Assembly: GCF_019320115.1 (NCBI RefSeq) | Contig: NC_089591.1 | Location: 22,980,502-23,044,501, forward strand | Direction of reading: 5' to 3' | Length of the DNA: 64,000 bases | Source: Miscanthus floridulus | Lineage: Eukaryota; Streptophyta; Magnoliopsida; Poales; Poaceae | Shown here: piece by piece, positions 21,401 to 33,591 of the stretch | Position numbering within the stretch: the stretch's first letter is position 1 | Layout: every line of letters begins with the position of its first letter | Made by a program: the position numbers and the translations under genes | Notes under the pieces: model-generated | Database searches by the model: none | What the model saw: only the letters and a program-made list of their open reading frames with translations | Told to the model about the DNA's origin: nothing

Positions 21401-23829
21401 GTGTGTACTACTCCCCAGACGAACAAGATGGTCATCATCCCCGGTTCCATGGCTACGCCGAATGGCCTCACGTTCACCATCGGCCAGATCACCTGGACTA
21501 CTGGCTCCGACGACTTCATCACCATGACCACTGGAGGAGTCGCGGATTCAATCTATGTCAACCACTGCTTCACCTGCATTGGCTACAACTCTAACCATGG
21601 TGGATCTAGCTTTGGCCACTGCCAGCATCGTTTCTAGCCACGCCGACAACCCAGTCGTCCGCTTCCTCGCTATAAAGGGAGGCAGATCGACAACACCGAC
21701 CTGCTCGACTCCATCGATCGTGTCAGCACTAAACTTGCTGAAAACCCTAGCTCTGGTAAGTTTGATTCAAAGTCAACCTAATGAGCAGGTAACCACTACC
21801 TACAACAGATCTACCCGACCAGCTCAGGCCAGTCATCCTGCACGACTTGGTATAGATCTCGTGGTCACATCTACTCCTAAAGGGCGCTCTATTCATCCCC
21901 AACTAGCCCCTGTGATGGGTCTCCAGCTCTCTGAGTATGAAGCCTCGGTGGAGAACTACCAGGCCCTAGCCCTATGGCCTACTGCAACTTTGTCAACATG
22001 GTCCGGATTGAGGATTATCAAGATAGATCGGTCCACATAGTTCAAGAGGGTGGCTCAAGCTCCTCGTCCGGCATCGCATCTAATGGCTCTATCCACACCG
22101 AGCTCCAGCATCATGATAATGAAGGCATTGAATATGATCTGGATATCCCAAACCACGCCTCGAGGTTCCCACAATTCCCATCCTTCCCACCAAGGTGAGG
22201 AGACTTGATTAATGTTGTTAGTAATGATGAACCATCGGCAGTTGGTGAAACAGAACAAGAATGGCTAGCATGCGAAGCACGCAATATTGATCGATTTAAT
22301 CGACGACAAATTGAAGCCAAGGCACAAGAGGAGGCACGACGCATAAGGGTCCAGCCATGCGACCTTAACAATGCCTTTAACAAGGTGGGGGGGACAAGCA
22401 GGTCTTTAGGGCTCCAAGCACCAACAGTAGCTGTTGCTATGGCGACAATGCAACGACTACCCAATACCCCGGAAACCTAGGCAGTTCGTGATGATATACA
22501 AGCTTACCTGATGGCTGCTATGGCCTAGACCATAGAGATTGTAAATCAAGCCTGGGCTCCATCCATCTCAGTCGAATCAAGCCACAGCCGCTAGTACTCA
22601 AGTCGCTCATGGCCACCCAACCAACGTGGCTCACGCAACAACGACCTATCAGACAACCGTCAAGGTAGAAACGGTGGCCATGATGGTGGTCGAGACGACA
22701 ACCGCCATGACTACCTAGGACGAACAACCGCCAAGACAACTGCGACTATCGCCGTGATAACCGTGGTCGTAGGGTTAACCTAGGGTGGCAACCGGGATCA
22801 CCGTGATGGCAATAACGATCTCCGCCATTTCCTCGGAGAACGCGATCTGCGCGATCGCATTAACCAAAGAGCCAATGATCGGGCATCCCATGAAGCTATC
22901 GCTGTATGGAATATGATACTACCCATGGCCCTTCAGGTTTGAAGCAGTTTACTCCACACCTTCGCCAAGTCATATGGCCCAAGAACTTCAAGCTCGAAAA
23001 ACTTCAGAAGTACGACAACAAGGAGAACCCCGAATTATGGGTCATGCTCTATGAAACCACATGCAGATCAGCCATGGCTGACGAGCACATCATGTCTAAT
23101 TACTTCCTAGTCACCATCGGCCATGCAGGCCACTAATGGCTGGTCAGCTTGCCAGCGAACTACTTTGATTCTTGGCAAGAGCTCAAGCAAGCATTCATCG
23201 ACAACTTCATTGCTACTTGCGAGCAACCCGGCAACAAATATGATCTACAGCGGATTCGAGATCGCAAAGATGAGCCTCTACGCGAGTACGTCCGACGCTT
23301 ATCAGAGATGCACATCAAGGTCCCATCAATCTCCGACAACAAGGCAATCGAGGCTTTCATCACTGGTCTCCACTTCCACGATGCCCTAAGGGACAAGCTC
23401 CTCCGCAAGAGACCTGAATCAGTCATAGCGCTCCTGGCCACTGCTAAAAAATATGCAGATGCAGATGATGCTAAAAAGATAATCATCGAAGAAGCAGCAA
23501 GGGTTCCATGCTCCAACCACCCCCCACACCACGATGACTACCATGGCAATCATGGTCAGAACGACAATTTTGATCACCACAAGAAGTGCAACAATTACCG
23601 TGACCACCGTGACCAGCGTAATCAGCGGTGTAATCGCCGTGATGATTATAGGGGCAAGCGTGCTCAGGAAGACGATGGCGAGGTCAACACTGTTAAAAAG
23701 GGTGGCGGACATCGCAACTATGAAGAAGACTATGCCAAAGCATTGAAAGGACACTGCCAGCTCCATCCTAGGTCAAACCATACCATAGAGAATTGTCATG
23801 TCCTCAAATCTATCTACACGCGCCAATAG
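21401..23829 (+). pseudogene. gag of element C
   Basis: An N-terminal region (21401-22200, spread over two frames) precedes RFNRRQIEAKAQEEARR at 22289. A highly charged stretch rich in Asn, Asp, His, Arg and Gly follows (22580-22890). The Retrotrans_gag capsid core then appears: FKLEKLQKYDNKENPELW (22990-23043), NYFDSWQELKQAFIDNF (23155-23208), LREYVRRLSEM (23279-23311) and AIEAFITGLHF. The C-terminal nucleocapsid is His/Arg/Asp-rich and ends with a zinc-finger-like CQLHPRSNHTIENCHVL at 23755-23807, the Tat-type variant. The open stretch 23149-23829 (226 codons) is the best preserved part. TAG stops and at least two frameshifts occur upstream. Confidence 0.8.
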
Positions 23830-24129
23830 GCTCTGGATACAGCTGACAAGCCTAACGACATAGGGGAGCAGCATAATGAGGACAACGATGATGAAGACGC
23901 AGATCCCTGTCACAAGTACAGTCAAGCCAACCGATTGCGTCTGCACAGTCATTGGAGGCAAAGTGTCCATCGAGACCAAACGAGAACGCAAGCTGCTCGC
24001 CCACGCTTGCTTCAACGTGGCCAACGCCGACAACCTCATCGCCGATCCGTGGCTCCCTCGGTCTCACCGCTGAGATCTCCTTCAGCAAAAAGGACCAATG
24101 GGCTGCAATACCTGAGCTAGGACATTTTC

Positions 24130-24755
24130 CTCTGGTTCTCGATCCTTGTATCAACAAGGTTTAGTTCGACAAAGTGCTGATTGACGGCGGCAGTTCCATC
24201 GATATACTATTCAAGAACAGTTTGCCAGCCCTAAACATAACCCAGGCTGACCTCAAGCCATATGAGGCATAGTTCTAGGGTGTTCTCCCTAGACTGAGCT
24301 CCACACCTCTTGGGCAGATCACACTACCTGTGCAATTTGGTACCCCGGACCACTTCTGCACCGACTATGCCAACTTCGTGGTCGCTGACTTCGACGGCAC
24401 CTACCCTGCTATCCTTGGTCGACCAGCGCTCACCAAATTCATGGCCATACCTCACTATAGGTATTTGGTGCTCAAGATGCCTACCGAGAAAGGGGTTCTA
24501 ACTCTCAGGGGCAACGTATACGTAGGTTATACCTGCGAGGATGATAGCTTCAAAATAGTAGAGGCTCATGACCTCTTTATTCGCATGGCCGAGACCATGC
24601 TTGATGCCAAGAAGACCCCAGCCGACCACCTGGAGATCCCAGAGCTCAAGGCCCCATGCAAGAATGTCAAGTCCAAAGAGCACAAAGTGATCCAACTGGT
24701 CGATGGTGATCCCAGCAAAATGGCCCTTATTGGGGCCAACCTGGATCCTAAATAG
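24130..24755 (+). pseudogene. Protease and linker of element C
   Basis: The frame reads FDKVLIDGGSSIDILF at 24169-24213, the Tat-type aspartic protease active site with an intact D-G-G. AILGRPALTKFMAI at 24410-24450 is the second conserved loop. TAG codons at about 24270 interrupt the domain. The linker to RT (24460-24755) is open. Confidence 0.75.
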
Positions 24756-24776
24756 GAAGACACGCTCATTAGGTTC

Positions 24777-25719
24777 TTGGGGAGCAACGTGAGTGTGTTT
24801 GCATGGAAACCCGCTGACATGCCTAGTGTACCTCAGAACTTGATCGAGCACTCCTTAAATGTCAACGGCAAGGCCAAACCTATCAAGCAGAAGCTACGAT
24901 GGTTCACTCGCGACGAAAAGGAGGCTATTAGGGTAGAAGTTACATGGCTTTTGGCAGCCGGATTTATCAAAGAAGTGTATCATCCGGAGTGGTTAGCCAA
25001 CCTAGGTTCTTGTACGCAAAAAGAATAATGAATGGAGAATGTGCGTTGATTACACTGATCTCAACAAACACTGCCCTAAAGACCCCTTTGGCTTACCTCG
25101 CATAGACGAGGTCATAGATTCAACTATCGGTTGCAAGTTGCTTTTCTTTCTCTATTGCTACTCTGGTTATCACCAGATCGCTCTCAAAAAGGATGACCAG
25201 ATCAAGACATCCTTCATCACGCCCTTCGACACTTACTGCTACATGACCATGTCATTTGGGCTCAAGAACACCGGGGCTACCTACCAACATGCCATACAGG
25301 CCTGCCTCAAAGACAAGATAAAAGATGACCTCGTCGAGGCTTATGTTGACGATGTAGTTGTTAAAACCAAGGAAGCATACACCCTTGTTGACAACCTCGA
25401 ACATACCTTTGCCGCTCTTAACACATTCCAATGGAAATTAGACCCAAAGAAGTGTATCTTTGGTGTTCCATCTAGTATATTGCTCGGCAACATCATCAGT
25501 CATGATGGCATATGCCCTAATCTAGAGAAGGTAAAAGCTGTCTTGGACATGAAGCCGCCCAAAAAGGTGAAGGATGTTCAGAAGCTTACCGGATGCATGG
25601 CTGCCCTAAGTCATTTCATATCAAGATTAGGTGAAAAAGACTACCATTTTTCAAGCTGCTCAAAGCATCTGAGAAGTTTGAGTGGTCAGAGGAAGCGGAC
25701 GCTGCCTTTACATAGCTGA
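24777..25719 (+). pseudogene. Reverse transcriptase of element C
   Basis: The frame has the Tat RT blocks: KQKLRWFTRDEKEAIRVE (24885-24938), then after a shift near 25020, CVDYTDLNKHCPKDPFGLPR (25042-25101), YSGYHQIAL, MTMSFGLKNTGATYQ and the catalytic YVDD at 25342-25353, followed by DPKKCIFGV and KKVKDVQKLTGCMAALSHFI. The core from 25039 to about 25640 is uninterrupted, and the catalytic Asp pair is intact. A shift near 25630 moves the thumb/RNase H connection to another frame. Confidence 0.85.
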
Positions 25720-26189
25720 AACAATTCCTTACATCACCTCTGGTCCTCACTGCTCCTAGAGAAGATGAAACCCTCCTGCTTTACATTGCGGCAACTAATC
25801 GAGTGGTCTCCACTACCATGGTGGTCGAGCGCGATGAGCCATGCCACGTCTACAAGGTACAGCGACCAATATATTTCATCAATGAGGTGCTCAATGAATC
25901 CAAGACCAGGTACCCACAGATTTAGAAACTGATCTACGCCATACTAATCACATCCGGAAAGTTGAAACACTACTTCAATGGATATCATGTGGTGGTCATG
26001 ACTGAGTACCCTCTAGGAGACATCATTCGCAACAAGGATGCAAACAGCTGCATCGTCAAATGGGCAATGGAGCTATTCCCTTTCTCCTTAGAATTTGCAA
26101 GCCATACTACAATCAAGTCTTAGGCACTTGTCGATTTCATCATCGAGTGGATAGACTTAAGCACACCTGCCTCTTAGGGGCCCGATGAG
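25690..26189 (+). pseudogene. First RNase H domain of element C, degenerate
   Basis: FEWSEEADAAF marks the start at about 25677; PLVLTAPREDETLLLYIAAT, YFINEVLNESKTRYPQ and LKHYFNGYHVVVMTEYP follow. In Tat elements this first RNase H has lost catalytic residues: the usual first D is replaced within LLYIAATN. TAG codons interrupt PQI-stop and KS-stop-AL. Confidence 0.75.
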
Positions 26190-26573
26190 TATTGGAAGAT
26201 GTACTTCGATGGCTCTCTCAACATCAACGGCGCAGGAGCAGGAGTCCTTTTTGTGTCACCATCCAAGGAGTAGCTCCAATACATCCTTAGGATTTATTTC
26301 CCAGCGTCTAATAACGCCGCCGAGTACGAAGCATGCCTACATGGTCTACGCATTGCGGTTGAGCTCAGTGTCAAACGTCTCTATGTCTACAAAGACTCGG
26401 CTCTGGTCATCAACCAACTCAACAAGGACTGGGATACGACCAGCAAAAAGATGGATGCATACTGCAAATCGTTCAGAAAGCTAGAAGGCAAGTTCTATGG
26501 CATCAAGTACACACATGTGGTTCGGGACAAAAATCAAGCAGCAGATGCGCTGTCAAAGTTAGGATCATCCTGA
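26190..26573 (+). pseudogene. Second (archaeal-type) RNase H of element C
   Basis: MYFDGSLNINGAGAGVLF (26200-26253), ASNNAAEYEACLHGLRIA (26309-26361), KDSALVINQLN (26393-26425) and RDKNQAADALSKLGSS (26525-26570) give the four catalytic positions D-E-D-D of the plant/archaeal RNase H family. The frame closes at TGA 26571-26573, with one TAG at about 26270. This acquired second domain defines the Tat lineage and probably replaces the degenerate first one. Confidence 0.85.
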
Positions 26574-26612
26574 GCTAAAGTCCCACATAGCGTATTTGTT
26601 CAAGACCTGCTC

Positions 26613-27974
26613 ATGCCTTCCATTGAAGAAGAAGATCCCGTGGTTGACAAGCCTCCAGACCAGCCATTGGTGGCTACAGTTCTGGCATCAAACACCACTG
26701 AACCACCTCTAACCACTAAGGAACCTGACTGGAGAGTACCTTTCATCAAGTACTTGACAGATGGTAGCGGTTACACCGATCAGATAGAAAATGAATGCCT
26801 GATGCATCATAGTAAGCAGTATCTGCTCGTCAATGGCAAATTGTGGCGCAAGAACACAAAGGAGGAAATCTGTATGAAGTGTATAACCCAGGAGGATGGT
26901 GAACATCTCCTAGACCAAATCCACTCTAGCTCCTGCGGCAACCACGCGGCCTCGAGAATGCTGGTTGGCAAGGCTTTCTGAGTAGGGTTCTATTGGCCGT
27001 CAGCCGTAGCCGATGTAGAGAAGCTAGTCTGCCATTGTGAAGGTTGTTAGTTCTTCGCCAAGAGAATCCACATACTAGCACACAAGATTTAGATAATACT
27101 AGCCTCCTGGCCCTTTGCATGCTAGGGACTAGATATGATCGGGCCTTTCAAACCAGCCCCTAGGAAATTTACATGCGTCTTCATGCTGATCGACAAATTT
27201 TCCAAGTGGATAGAGTACATGCCCCTGGTCAAGGCATCTTCAGAAAAGGCTGTTGCGTTCATTGACCATGTCATCCACCGATTCGGCATACCCAACAGCG
27301 TCATCATTGATCTGGGTACTCAGATCACCGGGAACGCCTTTTGGGACTTCTGCGATGAAAGGAGCATAGTAGTAAAATATGTCTTGGTGGCACACCCTAG
27401 AGCTAATGGATAGGTCGAGCGGGCAAACAGTATGATTTTTGGACGCACTTAAGAAGAGGGTGTATAGAGAAAATGATAAAGCTCCCAGAAGATGGCTCAG
27501 AGAGTTACCAGCCATGGTCTGGGGCCTCAGAATCTAGCCCAGTCGCAATACCGGTGTATCACCATACTTTATGGTTTATGGCGCTGAGGTAGTGCTCCCA
27601 GTGGATATAGCCTTCAGATCAGCATGGGTAGAGAACTTTGATGAAGGCAAGGCCAATGAAGTATGGGAGCTAGAGGTGAATAGTGTAGAAGAGAAGCGGC
27701 TCAATTCTTGTGTACGTATAGCCAAATACCTTGTTGTTTTGCGCAGGTACTACAACAAGAATGTCAAGGAGCAGTTCTTTGTTGTTGGGGACCTGGTCCT
27801 AAAGTGGAAGATGAATCAGACTGGCGTCCACAAACTCGCAACCCCATGGGAAGGGCCCCTCGTGATCAAGGAGGTTACATGACCAACATCTTACAAGTTA
27901 GCTCACCTAGACAGTACAGACATACCCAACTCATGGCACATCGACAAGCTTAGGCGTTTAATGCTTAACTCTTG
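26613..27974 (+). pseudogene. Integrase of element C
   Basis: The zinc-binding segment (SSCGNHAASRML and VCHCEGC) is at 26930-27050. The catalytic core has the first Asp in GLDMIGPFKPAPR (27128-27165), the second in SVIIDLGTQITG (27299-27334) and the Glu in VERAN (27415-27429), so the DDE residues remain. The C-terminal part (MVYGAEVVLPVDI, 27571-27609, to WHIDKLRRLML) ends at TGA about 27974. TAG or TGA codons and one shift near 27430 break it. Spacing to the second RNase H is about 40 bp, as expected for one polyprotein. Confidence 0.82.
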
Positions 27975-28555
27975 AGATATGTACCCCTCTTGTACTTTCG
28001 ATTTAATTCAATAAAGCTATTATGATTTCTCCAACCACTCTAATGTGTCACTTCAAAGTCTATTGTTATTCTAACTCAACCAGTTAAAACTGACCACCAT
28101 TCCTTCTCGGGTTTTCGTAGCAGGCCCTGTCTCCGGTTCCTCCCAACTGCGTGCATGAGATCTACTCTCTATGCTACGGGTTATTGGCAGGTCCTCTCTG
28201 GTTTGACTTGTGTGTGTCTACTGTGTGCACAAGCTATGCACCTTACACTCCGACCACAAGACAAACCAAGGCCATACAAACCTTTCAGGGTGACATGTCG
28301 ACTAAACTGGTACAACTAAACAGAACGCTAACATGTTCTCACTTAGTTACACCAACACGATATCCAAGCTTAAATATGTTTTCTACAAAACAAATAAGCT
28401 TATGTTGATATACAGTTACATTATTACAAGCTTGCCTATAAACATCCAAGTTTACAATAGCACAACTACATCTTCTTCCACAGCTATAGCCTATACTATT
28501 GGCTGGTCGGAGCACGCGGCACCTACTGCTCGCTGGGCCTAACATCATGCAAGGG
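27975..28555 (+). other. Convergent 3' region between pol and the antisense gene of element C
   Basis: No conserved ORF. TTCAATAAAGC at about 28006-28016 is a good plant polyadenylation signal 35 bp after the pol stop. The antisense gene ends facing it at 28556, so both strands would terminate here. Confidence 0.5.
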
Positions 28556-29020
28556 TCACGAAGACTCTGGCATTGATTGAGCTAAAGAAGATGGCCCTGC
28601 CGATGCCTGGCTGGTCGAGACCGTAGGCTTCACCGGTTGGCTTAAAAATGATGGCGCTTCCAGCTGACTTGTTGATGGCATTCCCTGTACAGGTGGTGTC
28701 GCGCCTCCACATAGGTTAATGTCGCTAATTATTTTTGCCAACAAGTCTAGCTGGGTCATCCATAGCTCCTTAGCCTTGTCTAGATCTACCTCCTTTGGGT
28801 ATCCAGCCTCCAGGCACTTGAGATCGATCAAGGGGTAGTGAGCATGTACCATGCTTAGCACATGTGCACCTGTGTACTCACCCACCTCCTTTACAAACTC
28901 CTGGAACCATCCCCATGCCTCTCGGCAGCTCTTGATCAATCCCAGCTGTGGCATCCCTTGGCACGTCCTCTACTAGCATTGGATTGATGAGGTTAAGGAC
29001 CGACAAAATGCCCATTGCCA
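28556..29020 (-). pseudogene. C-terminal part of the antisense gene of element C
   Basis: The 132-codon open frame (28954 to 28556) and its upstream continuation to 29020 form the 3' end of the antisense gene whose 5' part is at 44241-47321. It contains CREAWGWFQEFVKEVGEY, then AHYPLIDLKCLEAGYP and KAKELWMTQLDLLAKIISDI, a helical segment, followed by a Ser/Pro/Ala/Gln-rich tail. The same kind of C-terminus, WTEYELHTMEATFPMG, is recognisable in gene 2 of element E. It is separated from its N-terminal part only by element B'. Function unknown. Confidence 0.6.
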
Positions 29021-29025
29021 CCTCC
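29021..29025. repeat. Target-site duplication, left copy (element B')
   Basis: CCTCC before the 5' LTR; identical to 44236-44240. Confidence 0.92.
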
Positions 29026-29992
29026 TATAACAACCCAAAAATCCATACACCAAAAATACCAACTACAAAATTTTTCCTAAAAACTCCCATGTGTTGATGA
29101 GTGTCATGTATAGAAACCCAACCTAAGAGATGCATTAGATCTAACCCCAACCTAAGTCATCACACAAGCATGGCATGCCATTGTTAACCATGTTTATTTA
29201 AATACTGACAAATGAAGCATAGCATACATTGTTAACTAAAATGGTGATTTGGATTTTCATCTATTTTATGTAATGCCTAAAAACTCCTTTAAAGAAACAC
29301 ACCATAAACCAAAGAATAAATGTTTAAAAAGAAAACTATTTCCATTTGTGTATAACAAAACTACACCTATGTTGTTACACAAAATAGCTAAATAAATTCC
29401 TAATATATATAAAAGAATGTTGTGGGCCTCATATCTAAAACTCCAAAGAATTAGGTGCACCAATTTGGAATTCAAATTTCAAACCAAATTGGAATTCAAA
29501 CAATAGAGAAGAAAAAAAATCAGAAAGAAAAACAAAAGAAGAAGCAGCCTCACGGCCTAGATTCACTGCGTAGGATGGCCCAACCCACACGACCAAACCA
29601 CCAGCCTAGCCCTCCACTTCACCCCCTCCGCTGGCCCACGCGAGCGGCTACAAGTAGGCCTAGCCTAACCGTGCGCGGCCCACATAGCCAGCCCACACAC
29701 CTCTCATGCCCACACGCCGCTCACACCTCGCCTGTAGCCGCTGCCACATAGGCCCCACATGTCAGCCACCCCCAGCCACAGTGTCGTCTTCCTCCCCCAC
29801 ACCGATCACTCCTCCGACTGAGCCCCAACCGGCATGGCAGGTGTGGGCCAGGGGGTCATGCGAATCTCCTAGTCTTGTCCCCTTGGCGCCGCGCCCACGC
29901 AACCATGTGCGGGCCATTAGATGCTAAGCCCATGCCTCCGATCGCCCTTGGTCTCCATCTGCCATTCGTCGAGCTCCATGGCCAAGCTCGGC

Positions 29993-29999
29993 TATAAAA
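29993..29999 (+). promoter_or_regulatory. TATA box in the B' 5' LTR
   Basis: TATAAAA in CGGCTATAAAAGCC, conserved at 40791-40797 in the 3' LTR. A purine-rich GGGAGAGGGAGGAGGAAG leader lies about 110 bp downstream. Confidence 0.75.
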
Positions 30000-31079
30000 G
30001 CCTCGGCCCCGGGAGCCCCTGAGCTCTCTCAATGCCCCACCACCACTTTGTGGCCATCCACTGCGCACCTGGGCCAAGAGAGCAGAAGGGCGAGGAAGAA
30101 GGAAGGGAGAGGGAGGAGGAAGAAGGAGGCGCCATCAGAGCACCTCCAAAGCTGCCGGAGCAGGAGCCGACGCCACGATTGGCTACAGCAGCACTGCACT
30201 GCATCCGGAGCTACACGGCCTCGAACTGCCACTGCATCACCACCCTATCTCCCACAACACCAATGGTGAGCCCCCCAGTCTTTCCCCTGCTCGCCGCTAG
30301 ACCTTGCCATTTTGGCCATGGCGCTCCACATCGGGAGCGCGTAGGCAAAGGCCGTCTCCGGCCTCTGGGTACACTCGCACTCACGCGTAACTCCATGACC
30401 ATGATGAGACTGCCCCACTGGTGCCTCGTAGTGCTCCTATGAGCCTATGTCGTTCACCACCGGACCGCCGCCATGGCCGGATCAAGCCGCCATCGTGGCC
30501 AAAGCCACCGGGGGCTGCAGAAGACCTTCCGACCTACCCGACAAGCCTGTTGGAGCATCGTGATGCTCACACGCACCACCAAGACGCCTTTCCTAGGCCG
30601 TAGCCACCTCACCGACGCCGCCGTCATGCCTAGAAGATCGCTGCCATGGCCGGCACATCACGGGACCCTACACGCCATGTTAACCCCACCAACGAGGACA
30701 TCGAGGCTCAGTGGAGCTTTCACCCACTTCAATCGCACACCAGCGCCACTGGCAAGGCTCACTGGGCGCTCGCCATTGGTGGGAGCACGCTGGGAGAGGA
30801 AATAGGGGAAATTCCCCTCATCGGCCACACGCACATGCACCCGGTGCACGTGGACCATAGAGAGAGAAGAGAAGGGTGGACGCGGTCCACCATAGACCTG
30901 CCTGCGGTCCATGGACCAGCTCTCCTAATTCCACCATGGACCACGAGCCGTAGACCATAGCCCAGTGAAGGCCCAAGGTCATGACATGGCTGCACCACAG
31001 CATGCCACATGTCCGGGCTGAGCCCAGCCCAAATCCAGCCCATATCTAGGCCCAACCGGCCTAGTTCGGACCCGGTCCG

Positions 31080-31490
31080 TGTTGACCGTTGACCGGTCAA
31101 CGTTGACTGTTGACCTGGCCCCACATGTTAGCGGCACAGACACTCTGGACCCACATGTTAGATGGTGACGTCATGCAGGACCCACACGTCAGAAGCCAAC
31201 ACAGTCGGGGTGACGTCATGCTGACGTCATGATGACATCAGCTACTGACATCAGCAGCCCTAGCCCCACACATTAGTGACCCTGACCGTTAACCGTTGAC
31301 TCACCTATTGACTTGACGTTGACTTTGACCAGACCCACATGTCAGTGACCCAAGAGCCCCTGGACCCACCTATCGGAACTGATGATGTTGATGACGTCAT
31401 GCTGACGTCAGCTGGACCCCACCTGTCAGCTCAAAACCGAGATGATGATGTCATGCTAATGTCATGCTGATGTCAGCATGTCAGGTGGAC
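31080..31490 (+). promoter_or_regulatory. Dense W-box and TGACGTCA cluster in the B' 5' LTR
   Basis: GTTGACCGTTGACC and further TTGAC cores (W-box) lie at 31080-31115 and 31285-31330. Five exact TGACGTCA palindromes (bZIP/TGA-type sites) occur at 31166, 31211, 31222, 31392 and 31403, with one-base variants between. In the 3' LTR most are eroded by C-to-T changes. The cluster is about 1.1 kb downstream of the TATA box, so it would be in the transcribed part of the 5' LTR or act as a distant enhancer. Confidence 0.5.
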
Positions 31491-33428
31491 TAGTCACAGC
31501 ATGACACGTGTTAGCCTAGGATTAATTCGGCCTTTTCTATTTTTAGAAATGATTTAAACTTCAGAAATTCATAACTAATTCATATGACCTTAGAAAAATA
31601 TGAAACTAGGACCAAAATTCATATAAAATTGAGCTTTACACAATGAACCCATGTTTGAGTGCATTTGGTTCTTTTGAATTTTTGTTGCTTTTTTGTGCTA
31701 TTCTATAGACGTCGCTAACGCGACTATAATATGATCGTTGTAGAATCAGAGGAGAACTAGACGGACGAGGATCGTGAGTACCATGAGGAGAACGGAGACG
31801 ACTACACTGAAGGTGCCACATCCCACCCAATCTCGTAGCACCTATTACGCATGGCTAATATAGAACTACTATTGCTTTACTTTACTGCTACAGTCATATT
31901 ATGATAGGACTTGCATGGTAGTATGCTTACTTGAAGGCCTTTACCTTGACGTAGCCTTACCCCTGCATACCCTGCTATTAGGCTAGACACATGCTTACTG
32001 CTATATATTTCATTACTTATACTTCTACTATGCTTATACTACATGCGTGGTGGAAACTGGTGTTATCTGAACTATGGGGAGAGTGCTGCAGTGTGTGACT
32101 TGGGTGTGTGGAGGGTGAGGGTTGTGTCGACCAAGTTGGAGTATACGACGAGCCTAGGGCAAGTCTTGCCATGTGGTGCTACCTGGGCACCCCCTGGAAA
32201 TGGATACCTGTGGTGGGTAAAGGGTATATGAGGTGGTCCCCGGTGTGAACCTATGATGGGAGGAGCCCGGGGTGGAGGTGCTGTGGTGGCATGATAAATG
32301 GAAACCTTGATGAAGACATTCTAGCTTGGTCATCCCTAAGGACTTACTAGTACTCAGATTCACCGGGAAGCCTTACGTACCACTTGCCCTATATGGTGCG
32401 GGACGGTCGGACTACTTGGTAGGATATTGCCACTACTGCTAGGTTGATAGCGGATAGTGTAAGGAGGTACGGGGCACAAAGGATTCCCCCACACCCTTCC
32501 GAGACTTCATGGAGACCTTGTGGACCCAGCTCATGACTCACAGTTTTAGCCACCCTAGACTGGACTTGGGGTGTACCAGGGCTGAATGGTAGAGTGGCAT
32601 TATCCTAGGCTAGCAAGTGGCCAGAATCAGCCTAGTTGACAACGGTCAGTGAGGAAGGAGGATCTTGTGGTTATGTAAAACCTCTGCAGAGTCTATGGTT
32701 GATCGATTGATACATGTGCTGAGTTGTCGGCTATGGACCTCTCCTGGGTTTTGCTTAAACTAGATAGTGAGATGAGTCCTTCTCTTCTTCCCCCATGAGA
32801 GAGTGTCGGTCGTAGCTAGGGGCTACTGACCTTGAGGTAGTGCCGAGAGGGAGTCGGCCTATTGACTGAGCGATGGTATGGTGGTGATGTGGTGATGATG
32901 TGGAGATGGTGGTGTATCGATCCCAGGATCAAAACCTGGCTCTAGAAAGGGAATGGGGTGGAATATGTGGGAATGGTGTTAAAACTTAAGCAACTATTAT
33001 TATATACTTGATATGCTATTGCTTAGGAAACCTCGGCCTCATAGGTTCCTATTGATTATATCCAACTTGCATCCAATTTCCACAAAGAAATACTCATAGG
33101 GTGGGAGTGGCCAGTACAAATCGTACTGATAAATTTTGGCACACAGGTTCTATTGAGGAGTATAGCTCCGAGGAGTTTGATGGTTGAGGGGTTCGTGCCT
33201 ATGCTCGAGTTTGGCAATCTTATCTTCAAGCTATTCTGAATGAATGCTACTTTTGATTCTGCCAATGCGGCGATGTAATAAATTATGTAATTCTGCACTA
33301 TTTGTACTCTAATATTATCATTGTATGGATGTGGTATTTGGCTGGAAATTTGTGTAATATGATCTACAACAGTCTTATTACACTATGACTCTGTGGATTT
33401 CCCTTCGTGGAAATCTGGTCATTTCAGT

Positions 33429-33441
33429 TGGTATCAGAGCC
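33429..33441 (+). promoter_or_regulatory. Primer binding site of element B' (tRNA-Met type)
   Basis: TGGTATCAGAGCC two bases after the 5' LTR, identical to the site of element B. Confidence 0.92.
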
Positions 33442-33591
33442 ATACTTGACCATAGGATGAAACCCTTAGAAATGGATGATAGAATAGGATGTGAACAGCC
33501 CTTCTTTCAGTTATATACCGACCCTGCATTTACTTTTATGCAAGGCTTATCTATTATTGACCTGCTAACACCTATTCCTTAAAACATGTAG

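Larger units (their letters stand above)
29026..33426 (+). repeat. 5' LTR of element B' (4401 bp)
   Basis: It starts TATAACAACCC (TG changed to TA) and ends GGTCATTTCA. It has an AT-rich U3 (to 29560), a GC-rich block with a TATA box at 29993, a W-box/TGACGTCA cluster (31080-31490), an acidic coding scrap (31740-31850) and an AT-rich end. Its 3' LTR partner is 39820-44235. Open frames in the GC-rich block (such as 30032-30442) show no family and are taken as chance. Confidence 0.93.

Noticed and set aside
23419..23766. Hydrophobic 115-codon frame on the - strand, looking like a membrane protein
   Set aside because: It is the complement of the His/Asp/Arg-rich nucleocapsid of element C, whose codons read as Ile/Val on the other strand.
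30032..30442. 136-codon open frame in the GC-rich part of the B' LTR
   Set aside because: GC-rich LTR sequence gives long frames by chance on both strands. The 3' LTR copy does not keep it and no domain is visible.
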